From contig PAVS01000014.1 in the NCBI GenBank assembly GCA_002713145.1, positions 248,001 to 312,000 on the forward strand: DNA of 64,000 bases, read 5' to 3'. The DNA comes from Halobacteriovoraceae bacterium. GTDB taxonomy: Bacteria > Bdellovibrionota > Bacteriovoracia > Bacteriovoracales > Bacteriovoracaceae. The notes beneath the pieces are model-generated. The model had not been told where the DNA came from. It saw only the letters and a list, made by a program, of their open reading frames with translations, and did not search any database. This document shows positions 36,606-44,859 of the stretch, one piece after another. The position numbers and the translations under genes are program-made. Numbering within the stretch: position 1 is the stretch's first letter; each line of letters opens with the position of its first letter.

Positions 36606-37934
36606 ATGACAGATATTAGAAAAGCAGTCTCATTAGTTATCGTTCAAGGCAAAGATATTTTTACTATTATTAGGCATAACCACCTGAGGGCTTTTCCTGG
36701 CTATACAGCCTTTCCAGGGGGAAAGGTCGATGCTGAAGACCAAGCCGAAACACTTGACCAAACTCTTCTCAATACACTCTATAGAGAAGCAAAAGAAGAG
36801 CTAGGGATAGATGTCATTGAATTACAAAAATCCGGGCAAATAGAAGCTATCGATAAAATCGCTATCGCCACCAGCCCTAACTATAATCCAAGAAGGTATG
36901 AAGCTCACTTCTATAGAATTATATTAAAAAAGAAAATTGATTTTATATTGGATAGTAATGAGGCAAAACTAGGGCAATGGCTTGATGCGGGCTCACTTTT
37001 AAGGGAGTATAACTTTGGCAAAAGACTTCTTATTTATCCCATAAGAAAAGTTATAGAAGAGCTCTCCAACAATACGAAGTTCTCTCAAGTGATTGATTTT
37101 GACCTTAGAGAAGTGGGGAAAATCCCCTTTATCGAACCTCTCAGAGGTGTTATCCAATACATGCCTCTGTCGAATACTCTTCCCCCTGCAAGTAGAACCA
37201 ATGCTTTTATCATTGGAGGGCAAGAAAAAATTCTGATTGATCCTTCACCCAAAAATGTGGATGAATATAGATCTTTATTAGAAGAGTTAAAAAAATTCCA
37301 GCTTAAAGGGTTGATGCTCTCCCACCATCACAAAGATCATCATGAAATGGCCCCTGAAATTGCAGAGTATTTTAACCTACCTATTTATCTTTCTCCTGAC
37401 TGTCATAAACGTTGTTTACAGAAATATGGTCAAGATTATTTTCAAAAGTCTCAAATTGAGTATTTAAAAGAAGGAGATGTCGTTACTTCATGGCTAGGTG
37501 AGGATGTAGGGGTCATAGAGATTCCAGGTCATGATGAGGGACAATTAGGTCTTATCCCTGAATCTAAAAAATGGTGTTTTGTCGGCGATCTTTTCCAAGG
37601 TATAGGAACAGTCGTTGTTGGGGGAGAGGAGGGAGATATGCAAAAGTATATGCACTCTCTTGAAAAAGTTATTTCCCTAGGCCCTCATTGTGTGATCCCT
37701 TCCCACGGAATAGCTTTGGGGGGAACTTATATTTTAGAAAAAACTCTTGAGCATAGAAAATATCGAGAAAACCAAATTAAAGATTTGATGAATCAAGGTA
37801 AGTCTGTTGATGATATGCTTGGGATTATTTACTTTGATCTTTCCCGAAAATTATTACCCTACGCTCGAGAAAATATATTAAAACATATTGAAAAGATAGA
37901 AAATGAAGCAAGTGCTCCTAAGACTGAGTCTTAA
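36606..37934 (+). CDS. Fused Nudix hydrolase and LACTB2-like metallo-beta-lactamase protein
   Basis: A 442-residue two-domain protein. Residues 1 to about 165 are a Nudix domain with GGK at 38-40 and REAKEELG at 60-67; the box has about seven extra residues between them. Residues about 185-440 are an MBL-fold hydrolase with HxHxDH at 240-245, further His and Asp ligands (IPGHDEGQ, VGDLF), and the C-terminal SHG...EHRKYREN pattern of the LACTB2 endoribonuclease group. Roles could be clean-up of acyl-CoA, nucleotides or RNA ends. It is convergent with the 37931 gene. Confidence 0.85.
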   Translation: MTDIRKAVSLVIVQGKDIFTIIRHNHLRAFPGYTAFPGGKVDAEDQAETLDQTLLNTLYREAKEELGIDVIELQKSGQIEAIDKIAIATSPNYNPRRYEAHFYRIILKKKIDFILDSNEAKLGQWLDAGSLLREYNFGKRLLIYPIRKVIEELSNNTKFSQVIDFDLREVGKIPFIEPLRGVIQYMPLSNTLPPASRTNAFIIGGQEKILIDPSPKNVDEYRSLLEELKKFQLKGLMLSHHHKDHHEMAPEIAEYFNLPIYLSPDCHKRCLQKYGQDYFQKSQIEYLKEGDVVTSWLGEDVGVIEIPGHDEGQLGLIPESKKWCFVGDLFQGIGTVVVGGEEGDMQKYMHSLEKVISLGPHCVIPSHGIALGGTYILEKTLEHRKYRENQIKDLMNQGKSVDDMLGIIYFDLSRKLLPYARENILKHIEKIENEASAPKTES

Positions 37935-39031
37935 GGAGCGCTTGCTTGATATGAAGAACTTGTAATGTTAAGAGTTCCTGCGTGATTTGTTCCTTGGTTA
38001 TCTTCAACCTGAGTTTCCGAATCGTTCACGTTGTCACCATTTCGAAGCCATGTCACAAGAGAGCTTTGAGAGGGAAGTGTGGTGAGATCGTCCGCGCTAC
38101 CTCCGTTATAAATGGCCGTAACATCAGGTGTGCCAAGGGGAGCATTAAAGATGGCAACTTCGTCTATATTACCCACAAATCCTTTTTGGATGCCTGAGTA
38201 AGAAGCTATTGAGAGTGGGAAACTTCCAAAGCCACTAAATGTATCAGTTGCCATTTGAATGAGTTGACCATCGAGATAAAATCCAAATGCTGTATTGTTA
38301 TAAGTGACAATAATATTATGCCAATTATTATCAGCATAGTTAGCCTTAACTGCTACAGTTCGAAGAGTCTTGCTGCTATCGGCGTAGAGAAATTTTATCA
38401 AGTCATCTTGTACTGCCACACTTAGGGCCGCACCTGCATTTAAGTCGCCTCTGTGAAAGGTGATTAATCTGCTATCGGTTGTTGGCTGAGTTGCAGTTTT
38501 GAACCACAGTGAGAAAGATATTCTGCCACTGTTATCAAAGATATTACTTGCAGAGAGGTTGAGAGATTGAGCGCCATTAAAGTAAAGAGATTTAAGGTTG
38601 GCAAAGTTTGGCCAATCAAGGGTAGTGGCAGAAAGCTTTCGGGTATTGCTGTCAATAAATCCTTCGTTATCTATGGCCCTGATCATAAAGCTATATTCAG
38701 TATTGGGGACTAGTCCAGTGATCACCTTTTCTGAGTCAGGAGCACTGACAGTGGCTACAATCGTACGCTTTCTTTGACGTCCAATTTTTTCAATACGGAT
38801 CACATGGTATTGATGAATTCCTTCTTTATGTTCCCAAGAAACTTTAAGAGATGTGGTCTGTACATCAGAAATCTCTGAAATACCCGAAAACTCAATTTGG
38901 GTTGGCTCAAGTTCAGGGTTTGGTTCAGGACAAAATGCTTCTGTATTTTGAACTTCTTTTTTACTTTGTTGAATTCCGTCTTTACAAGAGAAGACAATGA
39001 GAACGCTTAAAATAATAAGTAATATTTTCAT
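37931..39031 (-). CDS. Lipoprotein with FN3 and LamG-like domains
   Basis: A 366-residue predicted lipoprotein (signal peptide with VFSC at 13-16; Phe at -2 is slightly unusual). A fibronectin type-III domain spans about 48-137 (SLKVSWEHKEG, then PNTEYSFMIRAID). A concanavalin-like LamG domain spans about 150-330 (SFSLWFKT, HNIIVTYNNTAFGFYLDGQL, IDEVAIFNAPL). Such domains bind glycans or proteins, so a cell-surface adhesive role is reasonable. It is 7 bp downstream of the LysM/barrel gene. Confidence 0.8.
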   Translation of the reverse strand: MKILLIILSVLIVFSCKDGIQQSKKEVQNTEAFCPEPNPELEPTQIEFSGISEISDVQTTSLKVSWEHKEGIHQYHVIRIEKIGRQRKRTIVATVSAPDSEKVITGLVPNTEYSFMIRAIDNEGFIDSNTRKLSATTLDWPNFANLKSLYFNGAQSLNLSASNIFDNSGRISFSLWFKTATQPTTDSRLITFHRGDLNAGAALSVAVQDDLIKFLYADSSKTLRTVAVKANYADNNWHNIIVTYNNTAFGFYLDGQLIQMATDTFSGFGSFPLSIASYSGIQKGFVGNIDEVAIFNAPLGTPDVTAIYNGGSADDLTTLPSQSSLVTWLRNGDNVNDSETQVEDNQGTNHAGTLNITSSSYQASAP

Positions 39032-39038
39032 AATGGAC

Positions 39039-39998
39039 CTACTTTAAATTATAACTAAAATTGAGACCGAAACCATTTTCTCTTTTCACACCAATATTGT
39101 CATATTGTGTTGAGTGAGCATCGAGACCAAAATAATAATCATGACTAAGATTGACTTTGACCCCTGCTGATACATCAGAAGCAGCAAAGATATCTGTACC
39201 ATCAATTGTTTGCTGTAAAACTTTTCGAGAATAGGTGATATGAGTGATATATTGTAAATGATCTATATCATAAGTCTTAGCGGCTCTAAAGCCTAACCAA
39301 CCGGTACGATCTCTACCAATTTGATACTCGTCCTCTTCTTGAAAAATTCTCGATCTTTCTTCGAGGAGAACTTCAGGCCCGAACTCAAAACCAATCTCGG
39401 GTGCGTTGATTCGTATTCCAGTTTGTGCTCGGTATGTAGGTTCAAAGCTTGCTGAAAAATCGTTTTCTTTTTCAAACTGCCCTGACCCATGAGTATATAC
39501 AAACATAGAACCATAATAATTATAAGTTAAGTTCCCAATGGCATAATCGTTAAGACCATCCACTCTTACTCCTAAACCATAATTTTCATTCATGGCAATA
39601 CTATCACTGCCCGTTTCAATGGAGTTGGTGTAATAATCGAGTTCAAGAAAAACGTTTTGATGATCTGAAATTGTGTTACCAAAAAGACCTCGTCTGATCA
39701 CAGCTGCTTTTTTTGTAGAAACAATATCTTCTTTAAGTTCTTCTATTTCAATTTCAGCGACTTCTGGTTTTTTAGGCAGAATAATCGGAAAACCTTTTTT
39801 AATTTTACGAGCACTTTCCATGGTGAGATGATTCATCTCTAAAGTTTTTTGTACCCAATTTTCATCTCCATAGAGAGGGACATAACCTCTTGCTTTCAAC
39901 AACTCAGAGAGTGTTTCATTTTCTTTTAATACATGGATTTGATAATCTTGGGCCAATGCCATCGTTGCAAAGGGTATTAGTAAAAATCCTTTTTTCAT
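39039..39998 (-). CDS. LysM-like domain plus outer-membrane beta-barrel protein
   Basis: A 319-residue protein with a signal peptide ending MALAQ. Residues about 18-75 resemble a LysM module (YQIHVLKENETLSELLKARG, ending KKGFPIILP), which binds peptidoglycan. From about 100 on there are alternating amphipathic strands, ending FGLNFSYNLK; a terminal region of this kind is common in outer-membrane barrels, though Lys rather than Phe is the last residue. It may anchor the outer membrane to the wall. It is in one unit with the LamG lipoprotein. Confidence 0.65.
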   Translation of the reverse strand: MKKGFLLIPFATMALAQDYQIHVLKENETLSELLKARGYVPLYGDENWVQKTLEMNHLTMESARKIKKGFPIILPKKPEVAEIEIEELKEDIVSTKKAAVIRRGLFGNTISDHQNVFLELDYYTNSIETGSDSIAMNENYGLGVRVDGLNDYAIGNLTYNYYGSMFVYTHGSGQFEKENDFSASFEPTYRAQTGIRINAPEIGFEFGPEVLLEERSRIFQEEDEYQIGRDRTGWLGFRAAKTYDIDHLQYITHITYSRKVLQQTIDGTDIFAASDVSAGVKVNLSHDYYFGLDAHSTQYDNIGVKRENGFGLNFSYNLK

Positions 39999-40029
39999 AA
40001 ATAACTCCTGTCACTTTACCTTTGGCTCA

Positions 40030-40035
40030 ATTATA
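40030..40035 (-). promoter_or_regulatory. -10 box upstream of the LysM/barrel gene
   Basis: A perfect TATAAT on the minus strand lies about 32 bp before the ATG at 39998; the leader carries an AGGAG ribosome site. The -35 is unclear. Confidence 0.45.
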
Positions 40036-40087
40036 GCTTCTGTGAAAAGGGTTTGTTGATAAAAAAATAGAGATGTAAGACTTTTAT

Positions 40088-40459
40088 TTATTGGCCCAAA
40101 AATCTTTTAGAAAAGCTATAAGTTATCCATAATACGAGAATGCCGACAACCGGACTCAAGATTAGAAAGCTCAATCCTTTTACATGAAAACCATTTTCCA
40201 TCATTTTGATAAAGTGAAGAATATAGCTTGAAAAAGTCGTGAGTCCCCCGCAAAGTCCAACCAGAAGTGCAGTCGTGTAAGCATTATGGCCTTTGGCTAA
40301 ACTATAAGCCGCAACGATCCCGGCTAGGGCACACCCCAAGGTATTAGCGGTAAAAGTTGATAGGGGAAAAGGTGAATGTTGATTTAAGAAAAATTGGTCG
40401 AAGTAATAACGGAGATGAATACCTATAAGCCCCAATACTGAAAGCAAAAAAAGATTCAT
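40088..40459 (-). CDS. crcB: CrcB/Fluc fluoride channel
   Basis: A 123-residue membrane protein with four helices and the family signature GLCGGLTTFSSY near residue 69, including the Na+/fluoride-pore Thr-Phe-Ser. TANTLGCALAG near 37 supplies the pore Asn. Fluc channels export toxic fluoride as antiparallel dimers. It follows the 40471 gene by 11 bp, so no fluoride riboswitch precedes it directly. Confidence 0.9.
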   Translation of the reverse strand: MNLFLLSVLGLIGIHLRYYFDQFFLNQHSPFPLSTFTANTLGCALAGIVAAYSLAKGHNAYTTALLVGLCGGLTTFSSYILHFIKMMENGFHVKGLSFLILSPVVGILVLWITYSFSKRFLGQ

Positions 40460-40470
40460 CTCCCGTTAAT

Positions 40471-40695
40471 TTAGTTTAATGTTGGTTTGTGTACATAGAG
40501 TCTGAAAATTTTATCTTTCGTTCTACGAATAGAAAAATTTCCTTCCTCTCTTTGAGAAACGAGATAATGGTAAAAATCAGGACAAGTATCTGCTACTTCT
40601 AATACAGACTTACCTTCATGTTCTCCAAAATCAATGACGACGTTTTCTTCGGCGATAATTCCAGTTAGTGGACTAACTTCTTGTTGCAAGGCCAT
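40471..40695 (-). CDS. Small conserved cytoplasmic protein
   Basis: A 74-residue protein. The open frame starts at 40722, but an AAGGAGG site sits exactly before the ATG at 40695 (MALQQEVSPLTG). IDFGEHEGKSVLEVADTCPDFYHYL resembles the short modules of DUF3820-type proteins (fixed Gly-x-x-x-Gly-Lys then a Leu-rich helix). The function is unknown. It is co-transcribed with crcB. Confidence 0.6.
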   Translation of the reverse strand: MALQQEVSPLTGIIAEENVVIDFGEHEGKSVLEVADTCPDFYHYLVSQREEGNFSIRRTKDKIFRLYVHKPTLN

Positions 40696-40786
40696 GTATT
40701 CCCTCCTTAGAATAAATAGCAAATTGTTTCAGCTTCCAATGCTTAAGAATATTTTTAAATATTAGAGATGGATTGAAAAGGAAAAT

Positions 40787-41791
40787 TTACGATTGAAAAA
40801 AGTTTTTAATAAAGACAACTAAGAACTTAAACTCCTGAGGGTACTCGTCGGAGATCACTCGTTTTAAAAACTCTAAAGCTTTATAATGGGAGAGGGCTTC
40901 TCTGTAGGGTCTTTCACTGGTCATGGCCACAAGGATATCTAAAGTGCTCACTATGGCAGACTCAATACCAGATAAGAATTCTTGATCAGCATGATAGACT
41001 TCATTGCGTACGAGAGCTTGAATTTTAAGATTTAAATAGTGATGATTTTTAATCAAGTTAAGCTGCCCTTGATTCAAAGGCACTCGACCATTGAGTAGTT
41101 TCATCGAGTTTTCTGAATGCTCTGAAAATAAGGTTTTGTCGAAGTCACTCAGATTAGAGAGTTCAAACTTCTCTCTGGGTATAAAACTCATTCCAATGTC
41201 TTTAAAATAACTCGCTAAAAAAAAGTTTTGAATTTCTTTGTCTGAAAACTGTTTTAATGACTGCATAAAACTCAAAACCAAAATGGATGAAAGCATGGGT
41301 TGTTTGTGAGTGTAATGAAAAGATTGCTTGGCAAGACTGTGATATATATCTCTGTGAATGCCCTTGTTATTAAGAAGGAGAGTACTTAAATTTTTAGAGT
41401 TTTGAAATTGATGAGAAAGGAGTTCATCATCATAAGGATTTTTGTAAATATTCGCCATTTGCATGGTGAGAAAATTGACTTGCCTGGAGGCATTCTTTGT
41501 TATGTCTCCGATGGATAAGGACCGAGTCATTTTTGTCAGCTCATCTTTGAGACTGAAGTTTATAGAGCGGTAATCCTCTTGATAGACGAAAATATTCTTT
41601 CCAATATTTTTTGCATAATGAGCAATAAATTCTTTAGTCAGGGATTTGCCTGCAGCATGAGCAAGTTTATATTCTCCTTGTTCAAAGGAGAAAGCTGGTT
41701 GAGTGAGTTCATCGAGAACAATAAGTTGACCTATAAAGATAGGTTTGAGTTCAAGGTTAAGTCTATGCTGTTGAGTTGCTGAGAGCTTCAT
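40787..41791 (-). CDS. Degenerate HD-GYP-like domain protein
   Basis: A 334-residue cytoplasmic protein. Residues about 150-330 follow the HD-GYP c-di-GMP phosphodiesterase fold: ASYFKDIGMSFIP at 193-205, EHSENSMKLL at 224-233, KNHHYLN near 249, and DILVAMTSERPYREAL at 285-300. The usual LLHDIGK is changed to YFKDIGM: the metal-binding His becomes Lys197 while Asp198 remains. The GYP triad is not evident. It may bind rather than cleave a nucleotide. It follows ddl by 17 bp. Confidence 0.7.
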   Translation of the reverse strand: MKLSATQQHRLNLELKPIFIGQLIVLDELTQPAFSFEQGEYKLAHAAGKSLTKEFIAHYAKNIGKNIFVYQEDYRSINFSLKDELTKMTRSLSIGDITKNASRQVNFLTMQMANIYKNPYDDELLSHQFQNSKNLSTLLLNNKGIHRDIYHSLAKQSFHYTHKQPMLSSILVLSFMQSLKQFSDKEIQNFFLASYFKDIGMSFIPREKFELSNLSDFDKTLFSEHSENSMKLLNGRVPLNQGQLNLIKNHHYLNLKIQALVRNEVYHADQEFLSGIESAIVSTLDILVAMTSERPYREALSHYKALEFLKRVISDEYPQEFKFLVVFIKNFFQS

Positions 41792-41808
41792 GCCCTTATT
41801 ATATCAGG

Positions 41809-42795
41809 CTAATGTTTTTGCACCAAATGATATAAATGTTGATTAATAAAATCCGAGTACTTAACTCCGTAGTTTTCCATCATCATAGGAAACATTGATA
41901 TTTTCGTATGCCCTGGAAAAGTATTAACCTCATTAATAAAGACTTCACCCTCAACCGAGTAAAAGAAATCTATTCTGGCCAGGTGTCGAATTTGGAGGGC
42001 AGCAAAAGCTGTTTTAGCTTGCTCAAAAATTTGACCTAAGACATCCCTGGGAATGTTCTCAGCTTCAACTATCGTTTTAGCTGTACTTTGTTCAGAGTAT
42101 TTATCCTCATAATCGTAAAACTCACTACCGGTTAGGATTTCTCCTGGCTTGGTTAAGTGGACCTCATTATTGAATTCGAACGCAGAGAGTTCCAGCTCTC
42201 GGCCAACCACTGCTTTTTCAAGAATAACATAGGAGGAAAGGGTAAGGGCTTCTTTAATTCTTTGGTGTAAGAGCTCTTTATTTTGACCTGTAATTTTATA
42301 ACAACCTACAGAGCTACCTTGATTAGTTGCTTTGACAAAGATGTCGCCGTGAGTTTCTAAAAAGAGTTCGGCTTCATCTTTATAGTGTGCAGGATTGATA
42401 TTGAGAAAAGGAGTGGTTTTTAAACCAGCGTTTTCTAATAATAATTTCGTTACAAGTTTGTTGAAACAAAAAATACTTCCTTGAGATCCACAGCCAAGAA
42501 AGGGGATCCCTAGGACTTCCAACATTCCTTGAATATCTCCTGTCTCACCAGGAAAACCGTGAAGACAAGGAATAACGGCATCTATTTTTATTTTTTCTTT
42601 TCTTGTCTTTAAATGTTGATCAAAACTAAGCTCAGACTTTTGACCATTCCATATCCAATCTTTTTGTTTGTTGATTTCAACTTCAATGATGTTAAAGCGC
42701 TCTTTATCAATTTGGGACTTTATATACTGAGCAGAGATGATTGATATCTCGTGTTCTGTTCCTCCGCCTCCTGTCAGTAAGAGTATATTATGCAT
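41809..42795 (-). CDS. ddl: D-alanine--D-alanine ligase
   Basis: Ddl makes the D-Ala-D-Ala end of the peptidoglycan stem with ATP. The 328-residue ATP-grasp protein starts ILLLTGGGGTEHEISIISA, has CLHGFPGETGDIQGMLE near residue 78, VKATNQGSSVGCYKI near 155, and the metal site FINEVNTFPG near 295. Its ATG overlaps the thrS stop by 8 bp, an unusual pairing. Confidence 0.95.
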   Translation of the reverse strand: MHNILLLTGGGGTEHEISIISAQYIKSQIDKERFNIIEVEINKQKDWIWNGQKSELSFDQHLKTRKEKIKIDAVIPCLHGFPGETGDIQGMLEVLGIPFLGCGSQGSIFCFNKLVTKLLLENAGLKTTPFLNINPAHYKDEAELFLETHGDIFVKATNQGSSVGCYKITGQNKELLHQRIKEALTLSSYVILEKAVVGRELELSAFEFNNEVHLTKPGEILTGSEFYDYEDKYSEQSTAKTIVEAENIPRDVLGQIFEQAKTAFAALQIRHLARIDFFYSVEGEVFINEVNTFPGHTKISMFPMMMENYGVKYSDFINQHLYHLVQKH

Positions 42796-44551
42796 TCATG
42801 TCTCTTAGTTTGGGAGGTGTCTTTTCTTTTTGTAGCTCTAGAAGCTTATCCAGGAGTTCTTTCTGAGTTAACTCGTTTGTTTCTCTAGAGCCATACGCTC
42901 TTAAGTTAACCGTTTTTGAATTGGCTTCTTGATCACCAAGAACCAACATAAAAGGAACTTTAGCCTTTTGATGTGTTCTTGTTTTTTTACCTAAGGTTTC
43001 ATTACTTAGATCACATTTAACTCGGATATCATTTTCTTTAAGTAATTTTTCAACTTCAAGGGCATACTCTGCATGAGCTTCGTTGTTCACAGGTACAATC
43101 ACCACTTGTTCAGGAGCAAGCCAAAAGGGAAAAATACCTGCGATATGCTCAAGATAGACTCCAAAAAATCTCTCAAGAGAACCCAGTAAAGCTCTATGTA
43201 AAACCACAGGTCTTTCTTCATTCCCTTCGGTGTTTTTAAATTTTAAATCAAATCTCTCAGGAAGGTTAAAGTCTAATTGCACTGTACCCAGTTGAAAGTC
43301 CCTGCCGATGGCATCTGATATTTGGATATCAATTTTTGGTCCATAGAAAGCCCCATCTCCTTCATTAACATGAAATTTGTGACCAGATTTTTCCAAGGCT
43401 TCTTCTAGGGCTTTTTCAGCTTTGTCCCAAAGTTTATCATCTCCCACCTTTTTTTCAGGTCGGGTTGAAAGTCCAATTTTAATATTCTTAAAACCAAAAT
43501 GTTCATAACAAATAAGATACATATCTAGCAGGCGAGAGATTTCTTCTTGAATATCTTCTTGTTTCATAAAAATATGTCCATCATCCTGGCAAAAAGTCCG
43601 CACTCTGGTTAAACCAGCAAGTGTTCCACTTCTCTCATTTCTGTGGAGTCTGCCAAAATCAGCAAAACGCAGGGGGAGGTCGCGATAAGAATATTGCTTA
43701 TGCTTATACATCAACATATGACAGGGACAATTCATAGGCTTTATCGCCATCTCCCGGTGGTCATCGTGAGTAAAAAACATATCTTCAGAATAGTTTTCGT
43801 AATGCCCTGATGTTTTCCATAATTCGACATCTAACACTTGAGGCGTGATCACTTCTTTATAATCAAATTTTCTATAGATTCTGCGGATAAATTCTATCAG
43901 CTCATTATATACAATGGTTCCTTTAGGCTCAAAGAATGGAGAGCCGGGAGCTGCAGGATCAAAAAGAAATAATTCAAGTTCCTTTCCAAGTTTTCTGTGG
44001 TCTCTTTTCTTGGCTTCTTCAAGAAAGTGGAGATGCTCTTTTAATTGTTCCTTCGTTTCAAAGCATGCTGCATAGACTCTTTGAAGCATAGGCCTTTTTT
44101 CATCGCCTCGCCAGTAAGCTCCCGCTGTATGAAGTAATTTGAAATTAAAATTTAATTCTTTTGTTGTTTCAACATGAGGCCCACGACATAGATCAATAAA
44201 ATGATCACCTTGAGTATAATAAGAGATGGTTTCACCTTCAGGAAGATCTCTAATAAGTTCCAATTTATAATCTTGTCCTCGCTCGGCGAACACCTTCACA
44301 GCTTCTTCTCTAGAAACTTCAAAACGCGTGACTTCATCACCACGTTTAATAATTTCTTTCATCTTTTTTTCTATAGATTTAAGATCTTCATCTTGCAGAC
44401 GAGTGTCCATATCGATGTCGTAATAAAAACCATGCTCAATGGTGGGTCCAATTCCGAGTTTTACATTATCTTTTGGGTAAAGCTCGCAAATAGCTTGCGC
44501 CATCACATGTGCACATGAGTGACGAAGAGTATCAAGATCGTAATTGGCCAT
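42788..44551 (-). CDS. thrS: Threonyl-tRNA synthetase lacking the TGS domain
   Basis: ThrRS charges tRNA-Thr. At 587 residues it is about 55 shorter than usual because the N-terminal TGS domain is missing. The protein begins directly at the editing domain, with HSCAHVMA (HxxxH) near residue 11 and DLCRGPH near 116. Class-II motifs follow: the zinc Cys in PMNCPCHM near 274, motif 2 around RNERSGTLAG, and a C-terminal anticodon domain. GAGGAAAA precedes the ATG. The common infC-rpmI-rplT partners are absent here. Confidence 0.95.
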   Translation of the reverse strand: MANYDLDTLRHSCAHVMAQAICELYPKDNVKLGIGPTIEHGFYYDIDMDTRLQDEDLKSIEKKMKEIIKRGDEVTRFEVSREEAVKVFAERGQDYKLELIRDLPEGETISYYTQGDHFIDLCRGPHVETTKELNFNFKLLHTAGAYWRGDEKRPMLQRVYAACFETKEQLKEHLHFLEEAKKRDHRKLGKELELFLFDPAAPGSPFFEPKGTIVYNELIEFIRRIYRKFDYKEVITPQVLDVELWKTSGHYENYSEDMFFTHDDHREMAIKPMNCPCHMLMYKHKQYSYRDLPLRFADFGRLHRNERSGTLAGLTRVRTFCQDDGHIFMKQEDIQEEISRLLDMYLICYEHFGFKNIKIGLSTRPEKKVGDDKLWDKAEKALEEALEKSGHKFHVNEGDGAFYGPKIDIQISDAIGRDFQLGTVQLDFNLPERFDLKFKNTEGNEERPVVLHRALLGSLERFFGVYLEHIAGIFPFWLAPEQVVIVPVNNEAHAEYALEVEKLLKENDIRVKCDLSNETLGKKTRTHQKAKVPFMLVLGDQEANSKTVNLRAYGSRETNELTQKELLDKLLELQKEKTPPKLRDMNA

Positions 44552-44859
44552 GAAATTTTCCTCTAATAGACTGAAGTTTTAAAGCTGAAAAATATCAGTT
44601 TAATTACGATTTATCAATAACTTAGAATTTTTTAGGTCTAAAGTTTGTGAAAGATTTTCACTGTCATTTTTTTTGTCCAGTTTTTCTAAAATCAAGCTTA
44701 ACTACTTAAAATTTCATATATTTTATTTAAATTTTTGTAAGGTTTTTAGAGAACGCCATGTTAAAAAGACATTATTTCAATAGCTTAGCCATTTTACAAC
44801 CTGAGTGAGTTAATGTAAGTTTTATTCGGGAAAATCACCTTGTGATTGGGGAAAATATT
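44552..44859. other. 308-bp AT-rich divergent intergenic region
   Basis: It holds the thrS promoter at its left side. At its right end a 6-bp inverted repeat AATCAC/GTGATT (44833-44847) sits just before the GGGGA ribosome site of the TPR regulator. Weak boxes TTTACA and TAAGTT around 44797-44825 could be the rightward promoter. No open frame or RNA gene is evident. Confidence 0.45.
44589..44617 (-). promoter_or_regulatory. thrS-ddl promoter
   Basis: On the minus strand TTGATA (44617-44612) and TATTTT (44594-44589) are spaced exactly 17 bp apart. The leader of about 30 nt is too short for a T-box or long attenuator. Confidence 0.6.

Noticed and set aside
40460..40786. Fluoride riboswitch for crcB
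   Set aside because: crcB follows another gene by 11 bp and I could not identify the riboswitch core upstream of that gene.
44552..44640. T-box or threonine attenuator upstream of thrS
   Set aside because: The predicted leader is about 30 nt and lacks the T-box sequence and a terminator.
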